DNA of 8,806 nucleotides from Acidobacteriota bacterium (GCA_003222375.1 QHVX01000043.1:19950-28755); one strand, 5' to 3'; positions 1 through 7,078 are shown, numbered from the stretch's first letter. Notes: a model not told the origin generated them from the letters alone. Program-made: numbers and translations.

Positions 1-1359
1 GTCCGCATCCTCGCCAACGGCAACTATCTCCTCGGCGTTCACATCGCGGACGTCGCGTACTACGTGAAAGAGCGGAGCGCGCTCGACGAGGAAGCGTTCG
101 AGCGCGGCACGTCGGTTTATTTCCCCGGGCGCGCGGTGCCGATGCTCCCCGAGAGATTGTCGAACGGCATCTGCTCGCTCAATCCGCGCGTCGATCGACT
201 CACGTTCTCGGTGGACATGGAGATCGACAAGCGCGGCCGCTTCGTCGATCGCAAAGTCTACAAATCGGTGATCCGCACCAAAGAGCGCATGACGTACACC
301 GATGTCGCCGTCATCCTGAGCGGCGGAGACCGCGAAGGATCTCTCCGGGAACGCTACCGCTATCTCCTCCCCGATTTCGAGCGCATGCACGCGCTGTACG
401 AAGTGCTACGCGCGCGACGCGATGCGCGCGGCTCGATCGACTTCGATCTCCCCGAAGCCGACGTGCTCCTGGGCGAGAGCGGCGAGATCGAATCGATCCA
501 GGCCATGGAGCGCAACATCGCCCATCGGCTCATCGAGGAATTCATGCTGGCCGCCAACGAGATGGTCGCCACCGAGCTGGTGTTCGCAAATCAGCCCGGA
601 ATCTTTCGCGTGCACCAGCAGCCCGATCCGCGTCGCCTCGAAGATCTCCGCGAGATCCTCGCGGAGTTCAAGCTGAAGCTTCGCGGCGATGTGGAAGAAA
701 TCCGCCCCGCAGAATTGCAGCGCATCCTGAAAGCTGTGGCCGGGACTCCGGAGGAGCGGTTTCTCACCAACATCATTTTGCGATCGATGAAGCGCGCCTT
801 CTACTCCGAAGAAGACGTCGGCCACTTCGCGCTCGGGCTCGAGCACTACTGTCACTTCACATCGCCGATCCGCCGCTATCCCGACCTGGTCGTGCACCGC
901 CGGCTCGCGGAGTTGATCGCGAGCGGACCGCTGCATGGCGAGAAACTCGACAGCGTGGCGCGCGCCCATCCGCTGTATGCGATGCAGTCGAGCGATCGCG
1001 AGCGGCGCGCCGAGGAAGCGGAGCGCGAAGTGCTGGAGTGGAAAAAAGTCATCTTCATGCGCGACAAAGTCGGACAGAAGTTCGCCGGCATCATCACCGG
1101 CGTCATGCCGTTCGGCGTCTTCGTCGAGCTGGACGAAATCTTCGTGCAGGGGATGGTGCCCATCGCGACAGTCGGCGGTGACTACTGGCAATTTCGCGAG
1201 AAGGAGCATCGCCTCCGGGGCGAGTCCACCAACCGCGAGTTGCGCCTCGGCGACCATGTTTTGGTCGAGGTCAAGTCCATCGACGAGGACCGCCACCAGA
1301 TCGAATTCCGTATGCTCGAGGTCGCTGGCGCTCCAATTGCAACTCGCCAACAGCGATAA
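1..1359 (+). CDS. rnr: Ribonuclease R, 3' part (5' end outside window)
   Basis: A processive 3'-to-5' exoribonuclease of the RNB (RNase II/R) family, which degrades structured RNA in the cytoplasm. The frame is open from base 1, so 452 codons of the C-terminal part are present; the GTG at 64 is internal, because conserved family sequence (GVHIADV, codons 12-18) lies before it. The RNB signature is at codons 281-302 (YCHFTSPIRRYPDLVVHR). An S1 RNA-binding domain follows from about codon 358 to 442 (GVFVELDEIFVQGMVP, then GGDYWQF), which is the RNase R rather than RNase II pattern. The N-terminal cold-shock domains and the first aspartates of the active site lie outside the window. The protein ends about ten residues after the S1 domain, without the lysine-rich tail of enterobacterial RNase R. 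Family assignment is secure. Confidence 0.96.
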   Translation, partial: VRILANGNYLLGVHIADVAYYVKERSALDEEAFERGTSVYFPGRAVPMLPERLSNGICSLNPRVDRLTFSVDMEIDKRGRFVDRKVYKSVIRTKERMTYTDVAVILSGGDREGSLRERYRYLLPDFERMHALYEVLRARRDARGSIDFDLPEADVLLGESGEIESIQAMERNIAHRLIEEFMLAANEMVATELVFANQPGIFRVHQQPDPRRLEDLREILAEFKLKLRGDVEEIRPAELQRILKAVAGTPEERFLTNIILRSMKRAFYSEEDVGHFALGLEHYCHFTSPIRRYPDLVVHRRLAELIASGPLHGEKLDSVARAHPLYAMQSSDRERRAEEAEREVLEWKKVIFMRDKVGQKFAGIITGVMPFGVFVELDEIFVQGMVPIATVGGDYWQFREKEHRLRGESTNRELRLGDHVLVEVKSIDEDRHQIEFRMLEVAGAPIATRQQR

Positions 1360-1362
1360 AAT
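1357..1362 (+). promoter_or_regulatory. Candidate -10 box for the TPR gene
   Basis: TAAAAT overlaps the stop codon of the RNase R gene and lies 8 bases before the ATG at 1371. No Shine-Dalgarno sequence is present and no good -35 hexamer is seen at 16-18 bases. It fits the TANNNT box of leaderless genes, but could be chance around a TAA stop. Confidence 0.3.
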
Positions 1363-1370
1363 TGTCGTCG

Positions 1371-2438
1371 ATGACGGACGTCAAACAACTTGTCGATCAA
1401 CGTGTAGCGCTCGAGTCGCGGCTGCAGAATGAAACGAGCGAGCTCTCCGATGCTCGCGCGCGGCTGTACGACCACGAGTACAACGATCTGCAGAAGCAAT
1501 TGGCCGCGCTGTTCAAGACTGCCAAGAGCGACGGCGATCGCATCACCATCATGTTGGAGATGATGCGCATCCTCGAGAACCGTCTCGTCTATCTGCACAA
1601 CTTCATCGTCGACGCGACCACCGACAATCGCATCCTGGCACAGCTCGTGACGCGCTTCATCGATCAGCTCGCGAGTGAACGCAGTACGGTGCTCACCAAA
1701 CTCGAAGCGACGTATTACCGGGCGGTGGCCGCGTTGTATGCCGGCGACACTGCGACCGCGCGCGATGGATTCAGCGACGCGTGCGCGTCGGAGGAGTCGG
1801 ACGAGGCCAACGACATCAAGTACAAGTCGTACGTCATGCTCGGCCATCTCTCACACGGCGACCGCGACTACGCGAAGGCGAAAGAGCTTCACGAGCAATC
1901 GCTGCGCTATTCGCAGAATTCGAATGTCACCGCGCAGGCGCTGGCGCTGAAGGCGCTCAACTCGTACGCCCTCGGCGACGAGGCCGAGGCGCTGCATCTT
2001 TTTCAGGAGGCGCTGCATCTGTTCGACCCGCATCAGCCATTTTTCAATTCCTACTTTTATCGGAACGCCCTGCTGTTCTGCGGTGCGATTCATTTCGATT
2101 GCCGCGAGCTGGAGACGGCCGAGGGGTACTACCGGCGGGTGCTGGAGAGTGTGGAGCAGCATTCCTACGACTTCTTCGACGCGCTGACGCATCTGGGCCG
2201 GATTTACTACGCGCAGCAGAGGTACGACGATGCGGTCAAGTCGTTCGAGCGAGCGATTCAGACGCATCACTTCAGCGAGAACGAGTATCTGGTGGATACC
2301 TGGTTCTGGCTGGCGCGCACGCACATGAAGCAGAACGACAAGGAGCGCGCGCGTCCGTATCTCGAGAAGATCGCCGCCACGGAAGTGAAGTACGAGAAGA
2401 AGCCGCAAGCGGTCGAGATGCTGCAAAAAATCGCGTGA
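1371..2438 (+). CDS. TPR-repeat protein with long helical N-terminus
   Basis: A 355-residue soluble protein with no signal peptide or membrane segment. Residues 1 to about 90 are strongly helical and charged, with heptad-like stretches (coiled-coil candidate). From about residue 105 to the end there are helical pairs of TPR type; the clearest are near SYVMLGHLSHGDRDYAKAKE, ALKALNSYALGDEAEALHLF and LGRIYYAQQRYDDAVKSFER, where the alternating small and aromatic positions of the TPR consensus are visible. TPR superhelices bind peptides or partner proteins; no catalytic motif is seen, so it is probably a scaffold or adaptor. An upstream in-frame TTG (1362) would add three residues; ATG 1371 is preferred. 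It begins 11 bases after the RNase R gene and may be cotranscribed with it. Its specific role is unknown. Confidence 0.88.
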   Translation: MTDVKQLVDQRVALESRLQNETSELSDARARLYDHEYNDLQKQLAALFKTAKSDGDRITIMLEMMRILENRLVYLHNFIVDATTDNRILAQLVTRFIDQLASERSTVLTKLEATYYRAVAALYAGDTATARDGFSDACASEESDEANDIKYKSYVMLGHLSHGDRDYAKAKELHEQSLRYSQNSNVTAQALALKALNSYALGDEAEALHLFQEALHLFDPHQPFFNSYFYRNALLFCGAIHFDCRELETAEGYYRRVLESVEQHSYDFFDALTHLGRIYYAQQRYDDAVKSFERAIQTHHFSENEYLVDTWFWLARTHMKQNDKERARPYLEKIAATEVKYEKKPQAVEMLQKIA

Positions 2439-2439
2439 T

Positions 2440-2524
2440 GTCATCCTGAAGCCGCGTAGACGGCGAAGGATCTCAAGCGACGTAACTGGAGATCCTTCCC
2501 CCGCTCCGCGGGGTCAGGATGACG
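2440..2524 (+). repeat. 85-bp imperfect inverted-repeat element, copy 1
   Basis: Outer arms GTCATCCTGA (from 2440) and TCAGGATGAC (to 2523) are inverted. Inside lie a 10-bp hairpin GAAGGATCTC/GAGATCCTTC (2465-2474 and 2489-2498, 14-base loop) and a 6-bp hairpin CCCCGC-TCC-GCGGGG (2499-2513). The last 36 bases are identical to the copy at 6978-7060. It occupies almost all of the 91-base gap between two convergent genes, so it may also serve as a bidirectional transcription barrier, although there is no T-tract. It looks like a dispersed MITE- or REP-like element. Confidence 0.85.
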
Positions 2525-2529
2525 ACGGA

Positions 2530-3504
2530 TTATCGCGCCTTCGCCACCACGACGTCGCTGTACATGTCGAACATCGAGGTGAGCCAGATCTGGCCGCGTT
2601 CATTTTTTCGCAGCGCAATCGGCTTGTTCGTTTCGCCAATCGGATCGCCACCTGACATCACGCGCATCTCCACCGGCTTGCCGGTCGTCGCGTCTTTTGC
2701 TTCGATGGTGATCGTGTTTTTTTCGCGGCGCATGTTCGCAATGAGCTTCGGCACTTCGGCGGCCAGTTGAAACTTCTGATCCGGGTAATAGGGCGCCGTC
2801 ACCGTCACCGTCGGCGGCACGACGTCGGTGTGACCGGCCGCGTTCGGGACGCGTTTGAATTTCGGCGTGTAATCAAACGGATAAATCGTCGCGGGCAGAC
2901 CTTCCGGGCTCGCAGGCGCATACACGATCTGATTTTCGAACTTGAACTTTGCGTACACCGGAAGATGCGTGTCGGCATCAACCGCAAAAAAAGTAATCCT
3001 CCCTTTGAAGTGCGGTGGAAGGATCTCGGGGCGCATCCACACTTCCAGCGGCTTCGTATGTTGCTGCGCCGGCGATTTCGCAGCGCACGCCTGCGCCGAC
3101 TGCCAAATCTCCTTCGCTTTGATGTCGACTCCGAGGAGATAGACTTCCATGAAGACGGCGCATTGTTTGTCGTTCGGAAAGAGTTTTGGACAGACCGAGT
3201 GTGCCTCGTTGGCCAGAACATCGTCGCAGAACCAGAACGTGCTGCCCGGCGTGGCCAGACAGGTCGCGTGGCGCTTGCACGCTGCCTCGAGCTCCTTCAG
3301 CACCGCCGCTCGATGTGCCAGCACCCAATTCATGTCGAGTTGCAATCCGTAAAACTTGAACGCCGCCGAGACGATCTCGGAGTCCGAGAATGTCCGGCAA
3401 CTGTTCGCGGGCGCACATGGAGCGACTGGAAAATCGGCAGGTGTGAAGTCTTTCGTTTGCGCGAACAGCGGGGCGACACTGAGAGCGAGGAGAAGGAAAC
3501 GCAC
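2530..3504 (-). CDS. Exported cysteine-rich protein of unknown function
   Basis: A 324-residue protein starting at GTG. Residues 1-15 form a short signal peptide (MRFLLLALSVAPLFA, likely cleaved before Q16), so it should act outside the cytoplasm. Eight cysteines (30, 36, 76, 82, 93, 105, 115, 140) all lie in residues 30-140 and none afterwards, suggesting an N-terminal domain held by up to four disulfides. The C-terminal half (about 165-324) is rich in alternating hydrophobic residues and contains two stretches resembling beta-sandwich or carboxypeptidase-regulatory-like folds (ITFFAVDADTHLPVYAKF and ITIEAKDATTGKPVEMRV). I do not recognise the family. It lies 20 bases downstream of the receiver-SpoIIE gene on the same strand, so the two may be cotranscribed, though it also has its own candidate promoter. 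No Shine-Dalgarno sequence precedes the start. Confidence 0.82.
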   Translation of the reverse strand: MRFLLLALSVAPLFAQTKDFTPADFPVAPCAPANSCRTFSDSEIVSAAFKFYGLQLDMNWVLAHRAAVLKELEAACKRHATCLATPGSTFWFCDDVLANEAHSVCPKLFPNDKQCAVFMEVYLLGVDIKAKEIWQSAQACAAKSPAQQHTKPLEVWMRPEILPPHFKGRITFFAVDADTHLPVYAKFKFENQIVYAPASPEGLPATIYPFDYTPKFKRVPNAAGHTDVVPPTVTVTAPYYPDQKFQLAAEVPKLIANMRREKNTITIEAKDATTGKPVEMRVMSGGDPIGETNKPIALRKNERGQIWLTSMFDMYSDVVVAKAR

Positions 3505-3512
3505 TGTTGAGG

Positions 3513-3542
3513 AGTATACGAATCTCAGTGGAAACGGGTCAC
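3513..3542 (-). promoter_or_regulatory. Candidate promoter of the exported protein gene
   Basis: On the minus strand, GTGACC (3542-3537) and TATACT (3518-3513) are separated by 18 bases, matching sigma-70-type -35 and -10 hexamers at 4/6 and 5/6. The -10 box ends 8 bases before the GTG start, which would place transcription start at or next to the start codon. It lies across the 3' end of the upstream regulator gene. Confidence 0.4.
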
Positions 3543-4649
3543 GATGAATGCGATGTCGTCCTTGAATTCATCGGTCGCTGAGAACTGGCTCACGTCGCTG
3601 TAGATCGCGTCGTAGATCGTATTGAGCTCGGCGTCGCGATTGTTTTCGAGCAAGTTTGCGACGCGGTCGATCGAGTAAAACTCGCCGTTGGCCGTCCGGC
3701 GATCGGTGAGGCCGTCGGTGTAGATGAAGAGTGTGTCGCCCGACGCGACTTTCAGCGCGCGCTCGTCGTACGCCATCTTCGGCATCGCTCCCAGCAGCGG
3801 GCTCGGATCCTCCAGAAAAGTGGTTTTCCCGCACTGGCGCTGAAAGAGGAGGAATCCTGGATGCGCGGCGTTCGCGTAGCAGAGGTTTCCGGAGGTGTCG
3901 ATGCGAAAGAGCTGCGCGGTGGCGTATTGCGTGGGCAGGCTGACGCTGAACAAAAAATCGTTGAGACGCGACATCAAATCCGACAGCCGCGTGTTCGGGT
4001 CAGCCTCGGTATGGATGTAGCTCTTGAGCAGAGACACCAGAATGGCCGCCGGCAGGCCGTGCCCGGAGACGTCGGCGACAAAAAGATACATCATATTATC
4101 ATGTACAAAATAGTCATAAAAATCGCCGGACAGTGTCTCGCTCGGGATGTACGCCGATCGAATTTCCAGGCAGGGCACGCGAAATGCTCCCGACGGCACC
4201 AGGGCTTCCTGCACGCGCCGCGCGATCTGCAGGTCGCGCGTGATCTGTTGATTCAGCTCGCGGAGCTGGTCCTGATAGCGCTTCACGCGCAGCAACGCGC
4301 GAAGTCGAGCCAGAAGCACTTCGTTCTCCGAGCCCTTCGTCACAAAGTCGTCCGCGCCGGCGTTCAGCCCCTCGGCGATCGTGCGCGCGGCGTCCGCGCC
4401 AGTGAGCATGAGGACAGGGATCGTCTGCAGTTGCGGGTCCGATTTGATGCGCCGCGCTACTTCCAGACCATCCATGCCCGGCATGCGGTAATCGACGATG
4501 AACGCGTCGGGCGGAATTCGGGCGCCCAGGGCGATGCCGTCCTCGCCGGAGGTAGCGGTTTGGACAGCGTAGCGGTTGCGCTCCAGCACGCGGCGGATGA
4601 CCTGCAGATCGTTCGCGTTGTCGTCGATGACTACGATGCGTTCGGTCAT
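3525..4649 (-). CDS. Response regulator with SpoIIE/PP2C-type serine phosphatase output
   Basis: A 374-residue cytoplasmic signalling protein. Residues 1-122 are a CheY-like receiver with a full phosphorylation site: acidic pocket D9-D10, phosphoacceptor D53 (VDYRMPGMDG), T83 and K105. A coiled-coil linker (about 123-150, RDLQIARRVQEALVP) leads into a PP2C-like phosphatase of the RsbU/SpoIIE type, with metal-binding aspartates in GDFYD (D176), DVSGHG (D193), YTDG (D312) and FKDD (D364-D365). In this family phosphorylation of the receiver controls dephosphorylation of an anti-sigma-factor antagonist (RsbV/SpoIIAA type), switching a stress sigma factor or c-di-GMP output. Neither a histidine kinase nor an anti-sigma or antagonist gene lies in the window, so its partners are encoded elsewhere. 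All key residues are present. It is transcribed divergently from pth. Confidence 0.95.
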   Translation of the reverse strand: MTERIVVIDDNANDLQVIRRVLERNRYAVQTATSGEDGIALGARIPPDAFIVDYRMPGMDGLEVARRIKSDPQLQTIPVLMLTGADAARTIAEGLNAGADDFVTKGSENEVLLARLRALLRVKRYQDQLRELNQQITRDLQIARRVQEALVPSGAFRVPCLEIRSAYIPSETLSGDFYDYFVHDNMMYLFVADVSGHGLPAAILVSLLKSYIHTEADPNTRLSDLMSRLNDFLFSVSLPTQYATAQLFRIDTSGNLCYANAAHPGFLLFQRQCGKTTFLEDPSPLLGAMPKMAYDERALKVASGDTLFIYTDGLTDRRTANGEFYSIDRVANLLENNRDAELNTIYDAIYSDVSQFSATDEFKDDIAFIVTRFH

Positions 4650-4696
4650 GGATCGGCTTCTACTAATGCATTTTTTTGACCAGCCCGCTTCAGCGA

Positions 4697-4763
4697 GTTA
4701 TCGGGTTGTCAGGTTGTCGGGTTGTCTGTGGCCGATAACCTGACAACTCGACAACCCGACAAC
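4697..4763. repeat. Array of 8-bp units, four in each orientation
   Basis: Four consecutive 8-bp units GTTATCGG, GTTGTCAG, GTTGTCGG, GTTGTCTG (4697-4728), a 3-base centre (4729-4731), then CCGATAAC, CTGACAAC, TCGACAAC, CCGACAAC (4732-4763). Units 1 and 2 of the left half are exact reverse complements of units 1 and 2 of the right half, and left unit 3 is that of right unit 4. The matching units thus run in the same order in both halves rather than mirrored, so this is not a simple hairpin. It lies between the divergent regulator and pth genes. Confidence 0.85.
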
Positions 4764-4776
4764 GTGCCGCTACCCT
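4748..4776 (+). promoter_or_regulatory. Candidate promoter of pth
   Basis: TCGACA (4748-4753, 5/6 to the -35 consensus), a 17-base spacer, then TACCCT (4771-4776, 3/6 to TATAAT but a TANNNT box). The box ends 7 bases before the GTG start, with no Shine-Dalgarno sequence between. The -35 hexamer lies inside an 8-bp unit of the neighbouring array; CTGACA at 4740 is another 5/6 candidate, with a longer spacer. Confidence 0.4.
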
Positions 4777-4783
4777 CCCGCCC

Positions 4784-5392
4784 GTGAAATTAATCGCCGG
4801 TCTCGGGAATCCTGGAGCCGAATACGCGCGGAGCCGTCACAACGCCGGCTGGATGATCGCGGACGCATTTGCTGAGAAATTTCGCATCGACATCCGCAGG
4901 CACGAAAAGGACGCGCTCACTGGAACGGGGCGTGTCGCCGGTGGCTCCGTCATGGTCGCGAAGCCTCAGACCTACATGAACAATTCAGGCGATGTTGTGA
5001 AGTTGCTCACCGACGCCTACGTCGAATCGGTGCAGGATCTGATCATCGTCACCGACGATGTCGATCTCCCGCTCGGTAAATTGCGCATCCGCGAGCGCGG
5101 CTCGGCCGGCACGCACAACGGCATGCGCTCGGTGGTTGCCTCCCTTGCCAGCGAGAGCTTCCCGCGCTTACGATGCGGCGTGCGCGGTGCGAATTATGCG
5201 GAGGTCGGACGGCTGCGCGATTACGTCCTCGACGATTTCGAGGACAGTGAGCTGCCGATCGTGAGCGGCAGCATCGAGCGCGCCGTCGACGCGCTGGTCC
5301 TCTTCGCTCGCGGCGATCTGAAACGAGCGATGAACGCATTCAACCGCGATCCCGATTCCGACTCCGACTCCGAAACTCCCGAGACATCATGA
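4784..5392 (+). CDS. pth: Peptidyl-tRNA hydrolase
   Basis: Cleaves the ester bond of peptidyl-tRNAs released from stalled ribosomes, recycling tRNA; normally essential in bacteria. The 202-residue length fits the family (about 180-200). Family motifs are clear: GLGNPGAEY (5-14), catalytic H19 in RHNAGW, YMNNSG (64-69), the catalytic-network aspartate D91 in TDDVDLPLG, and GSAGTHNG (106-113). GTHNG replaces the commoner GGHNG, a variation I believe also occurs in clostridial enzymes. The start is GTG without a Shine-Dalgarno sequence. The C-terminal tail is acidic; residues 191-196 (DSDSDS) come from a hexanucleotide repeat of the GACTCC type at 5354-5371, which may be prone to slippage. The stop overlaps the start of the next gene (ATGA), implying translational coupling. 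Confidence 0.97.
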   Translation: MKLIAGLGNPGAEYARSRHNAGWMIADAFAEKFRIDIRRHEKDALTGTGRVAGGSVMVAKPQTYMNNSGDVVKLLTDAYVESVQDLIIVTDDVDLPLGKLRIRERGSAGTHNGMRSVVASLASESFPRLRCGVRGANYAEVGRLRDYVLDDFEDSELPIVSGSIERAVDALVLFARGDLKRAMNAFNRDPDSDSDSETPETS

Positions 5393-6960
5393 CCGCTATC
5401 CATACTCTGGGCGAGCTGCGTAACTCCGGTTACCGCGTCCGATCCGTCAAAGATGAAATGCGCGAGAACCTGCTCGGGAAGATCGCCCACCGGGAAAAAA
5501 TCTTTCCCGGCATTCACGGTTACGACCGCACCGTCATCCCGGCGCTGCACAACGCCATCCTCTCCAAGCACGACATCATCCTCCTCGGACTTCGCGGACA
5601 GGCCAAGACGCGAATTCTTCGATCGCTGACATCGCTGCTCGACGAACGCATTCCGGTCATCGAAGGATGCGAGATCAATGACTCGCCGCTGCAGCCGGCC
5701 TGCAAACGATGCCGGCGTCTGGCGGCCGAGAAAGGCGCCGACCTGCCGATCTCGTGGATGCATCGCGACGAGCGGTATCGCGAAAAGCTCGACACACCCG
5801 ATCTCACGGTTGCCGATCTGGTCGGCGACATCGATCCGATCAAGGCCGCCAATCAGCGGCTGACCTACGCCGATGAAGAAGTCATCCACTACGGGATCAT
5901 CCCGCGGACGAACCGCGGCATCTTCGCGATCAACGAGCTGCCCGATCTCGCGCCGCGCATTCAGGTTGCGCTCTTGAACATTTTGGAAGAGCGCGATCTG
6001 CAGATCCGCGGCTTTCCGGTGCGGATTCCAATGGACGTCGTGCTGGTTTTCAGCGCCAATCCTGAGGACTACACCAGCCGCGGCAACATCATCACGCCGC
6101 TCAAGGACCGGATCGACTCGCAGATCCTGACGCACTATCCGCAGAGCGTGGAGACCGCGCTGCAGATCACCAATCAGGAAGCGTGGCTCGATCGCAACGC
6201 CAAGACGACGATCGAGATTCCGGCGTACATTCGCGAGCTGGTCGAGCAGATCGCATTCGTGGCGCGCGAATCGGAGCTCGTCGATCAATCTTCCGGCGTC
6301 TCGGCACGGCTGACGATCTCTGCGATCGAATTGTTGCAATCGAACCTCGAGCGGCGCGCGGCGCTCACCGGCGATGCGCACGTCTTCCCGCGACTCTCCG
6401 ATCTCGCCATGGTTCTTCCCGCCATCACGGGGAAAGTCGAGATGGTGTACGAAGGCGAGCAGCAGGGAGCGGAGGTCGTCGCGCGAAAGCTGATCGGCAC
6501 GGCGGTCGGCAAGTTGTTCGAAACCAAGTTTCCGCCCATCGAGCGGGCGGGCGTCGGCGCGCGCCGCGGAATGGAAATGGACCATGACGATCTCGACGAC
6601 GCATTCGCCGGACGTCGCGTGAAGAAGCCGCAGCCGCAGCAGCGCGAAGAGCCGCGCGCCAACGCGAAGAGTGAGCCGAACTACGACAGCATCCTGGCGT
6701 GGTTCGTCGACGGCAACAAGATCACGCTGTCGGACGAGCAGCCATTCGCTGACTATTTCCGCGAGCTCAATCGCATCCCCAAACTTGCCGAGACGGCCCG
6801 CAAGTACATCCAGGCCAAGAATGATTTCGAGCTCGCGTTCTGGATGGAGATGGTCCTGGAGGGCATGCATCAGGCGCTGCGTCTGTCACGTGAGGACCTC
6901 GATTCGACGATCACGTTCCACGAGCTGATGAAGTTCAATGTCTTGAGAACGGTCAAGTGA
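5389..6960 (+). CDS. MoxR/magnesium-chelatase-like AAA+ ATPase
   Basis: A 523-residue ATPase of the MoxR/ChlI branch, whose members work with VWA-domain partners to remodel or load cofactors into protein complexes. Walker A is GLRGQAKT (67-74). The Walker B position reads IFAINELPDL (178-187), with N182-E183 where DE is usual; I recall this as typical of the subfamily. Sensor 1 is SANPEDY (N224), and PLKDR (R241) is the likely arginine finger. Between Walker A and B is an insert with C94, a C105-x2-C108 pair and H125, a possible metal site. A proline-, glutamine- and charge-rich linker (about 400-428) precedes a helical C-terminal domain. It is not expected to make chlorophyll, since no ChlH or pigment genes are seen. 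ATG 5389 overlaps the pth stop; the VWA gene at 7503 is its likely partner. The exact substrate is unknown. Confidence 0.93.
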   Translation: MTAIHTLGELRNSGYRVRSVKDEMRENLLGKIAHREKIFPGIHGYDRTVIPALHNAILSKHDIILLGLRGQAKTRILRSLTSLLDERIPVIEGCEINDSPLQPACKRCRRLAAEKGADLPISWMHRDERYREKLDTPDLTVADLVGDIDPIKAANQRLTYADEEVIHYGIIPRTNRGIFAINELPDLAPRIQVALLNILEERDLQIRGFPVRIPMDVVLVFSANPEDYTSRGNIITPLKDRIDSQILTHYPQSVETALQITNQEAWLDRNAKTTIEIPAYIRELVEQIAFVARESELVDQSSGVSARLTISAIELLQSNLERRAALTGDAHVFPRLSDLAMVLPAITGKVEMVYEGEQQGAEVVARKLIGTAVGKLFETKFPPIERAGVGARRGMEMDHDDLDDAFAGRRVKKPQPQQREEPRANAKSEPNYDSILAWFVDGNKITLSDEQPFADYFRELNRIPKLAETARKYIQAKNDFELAFWMEMVLEGMHQALRLSREDLDSTITFHELMKFNVLRTVK

Positions 6961-6980
6961 CGCGCGCGAAGACGCGCGTC
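6959..6980 (+). other. Hairpin at the end of the MoxR gene
   Basis: GACGCGCG (6959-6966) and CGCGCGTC (6973-6980) pair over 8 bp with a 6-base loop, beginning inside the stop codon. There is no T-tract, so a classical intrinsic terminator is not supported; it could slow RNA polymerase or protect the 3' end. Confidence 0.45.
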
Positions 6981-7060
6981 ATCCTGAGCCGCGAAGACAG
7001 CGAAGGATCTCGGCTGCGCGAGCCGAGATCCTTCCCCCGCTCCGCGGGGTCAGGATGACG
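6978..7060 (+). repeat. 85-bp-class inverted-repeat element, copy 2
   Basis: Same family as 2440-2524, with outer arms GTCATCCTGA/TCAGGATGAC. The central hairpin is better paired here: AAGGATCTCGGCT/AGCCGAGATCCTT (7003-7015 and 7021-7033), 13 bp with a 5-base loop. The 6-bp CCCCGC/GCGGGG hairpin recurs at 7035-7049. The right 36 bases (7025-7060) are identical to copy 1, the left arm differs by two substitutions and one indel, and the central loop is unrelated. It lies between the MoxR and RHH-TPR genes. Confidence 0.85.
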
Positions 7061-7066
7061 TAAACT
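7061..7066 (+). promoter_or_regulatory. Candidate -10 box for the RHH-TPR gene
   Basis: TAAACT lies 12 bases before the ATG at 7079, directly after the repeat element, with no Shine-Dalgarno sequence and no clear -35. The 10-base string GTAAACTCGC around it recurs in front of the transposase start (8658-8667). It may provide a separate promoter inside the module. Confidence 0.3.
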
Positions 7067-7078
7067 CGCAAACGGCGC

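Noticed and set aside
406..1350. 314-codon open frame on the minus strand opposite the RNase R gene
   Set aside because: It is antisense to an unmistakable RNB/S1 protein and shows no recognisable domain of its own.
1362..1364. TTG start for the TPR gene
   Set aside because: It would add only three residues, has no Shine-Dalgarno sequence, and an ATG lies nine bases downstream.
2440..2524. Classical intrinsic terminator
   Set aside because: Hairpins are present but no T-tract follows on either strand. A blocking role is possible, but the standard signature is missing.
2767..3510. 247-codon plus-strand frame opposite the exported protein
   Set aside because: It is very rich in Arg and His, as antisense frames of GC-rich genes are. 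The minus-strand frame has a signal peptide and plausible composition.
3861..4679. 272-codon plus-strand frame opposite the response regulator
   Set aside because: It is antisense to intact receiver and PP2C motifs and has no domain signal.
4697..4763. CRISPR array
   Set aside because: Units are 8 bp, contiguous and in both orientations, without spacers.
5221..6870. 549-codon open frame on the minus strand opposite the MoxR gene
   Set aside because: It is a mirror of a GC-rich coding sequence; its composition is heavy in Arg, Asp and Leu without a family motif, while the plus strand carries clear AAA+ motifs.
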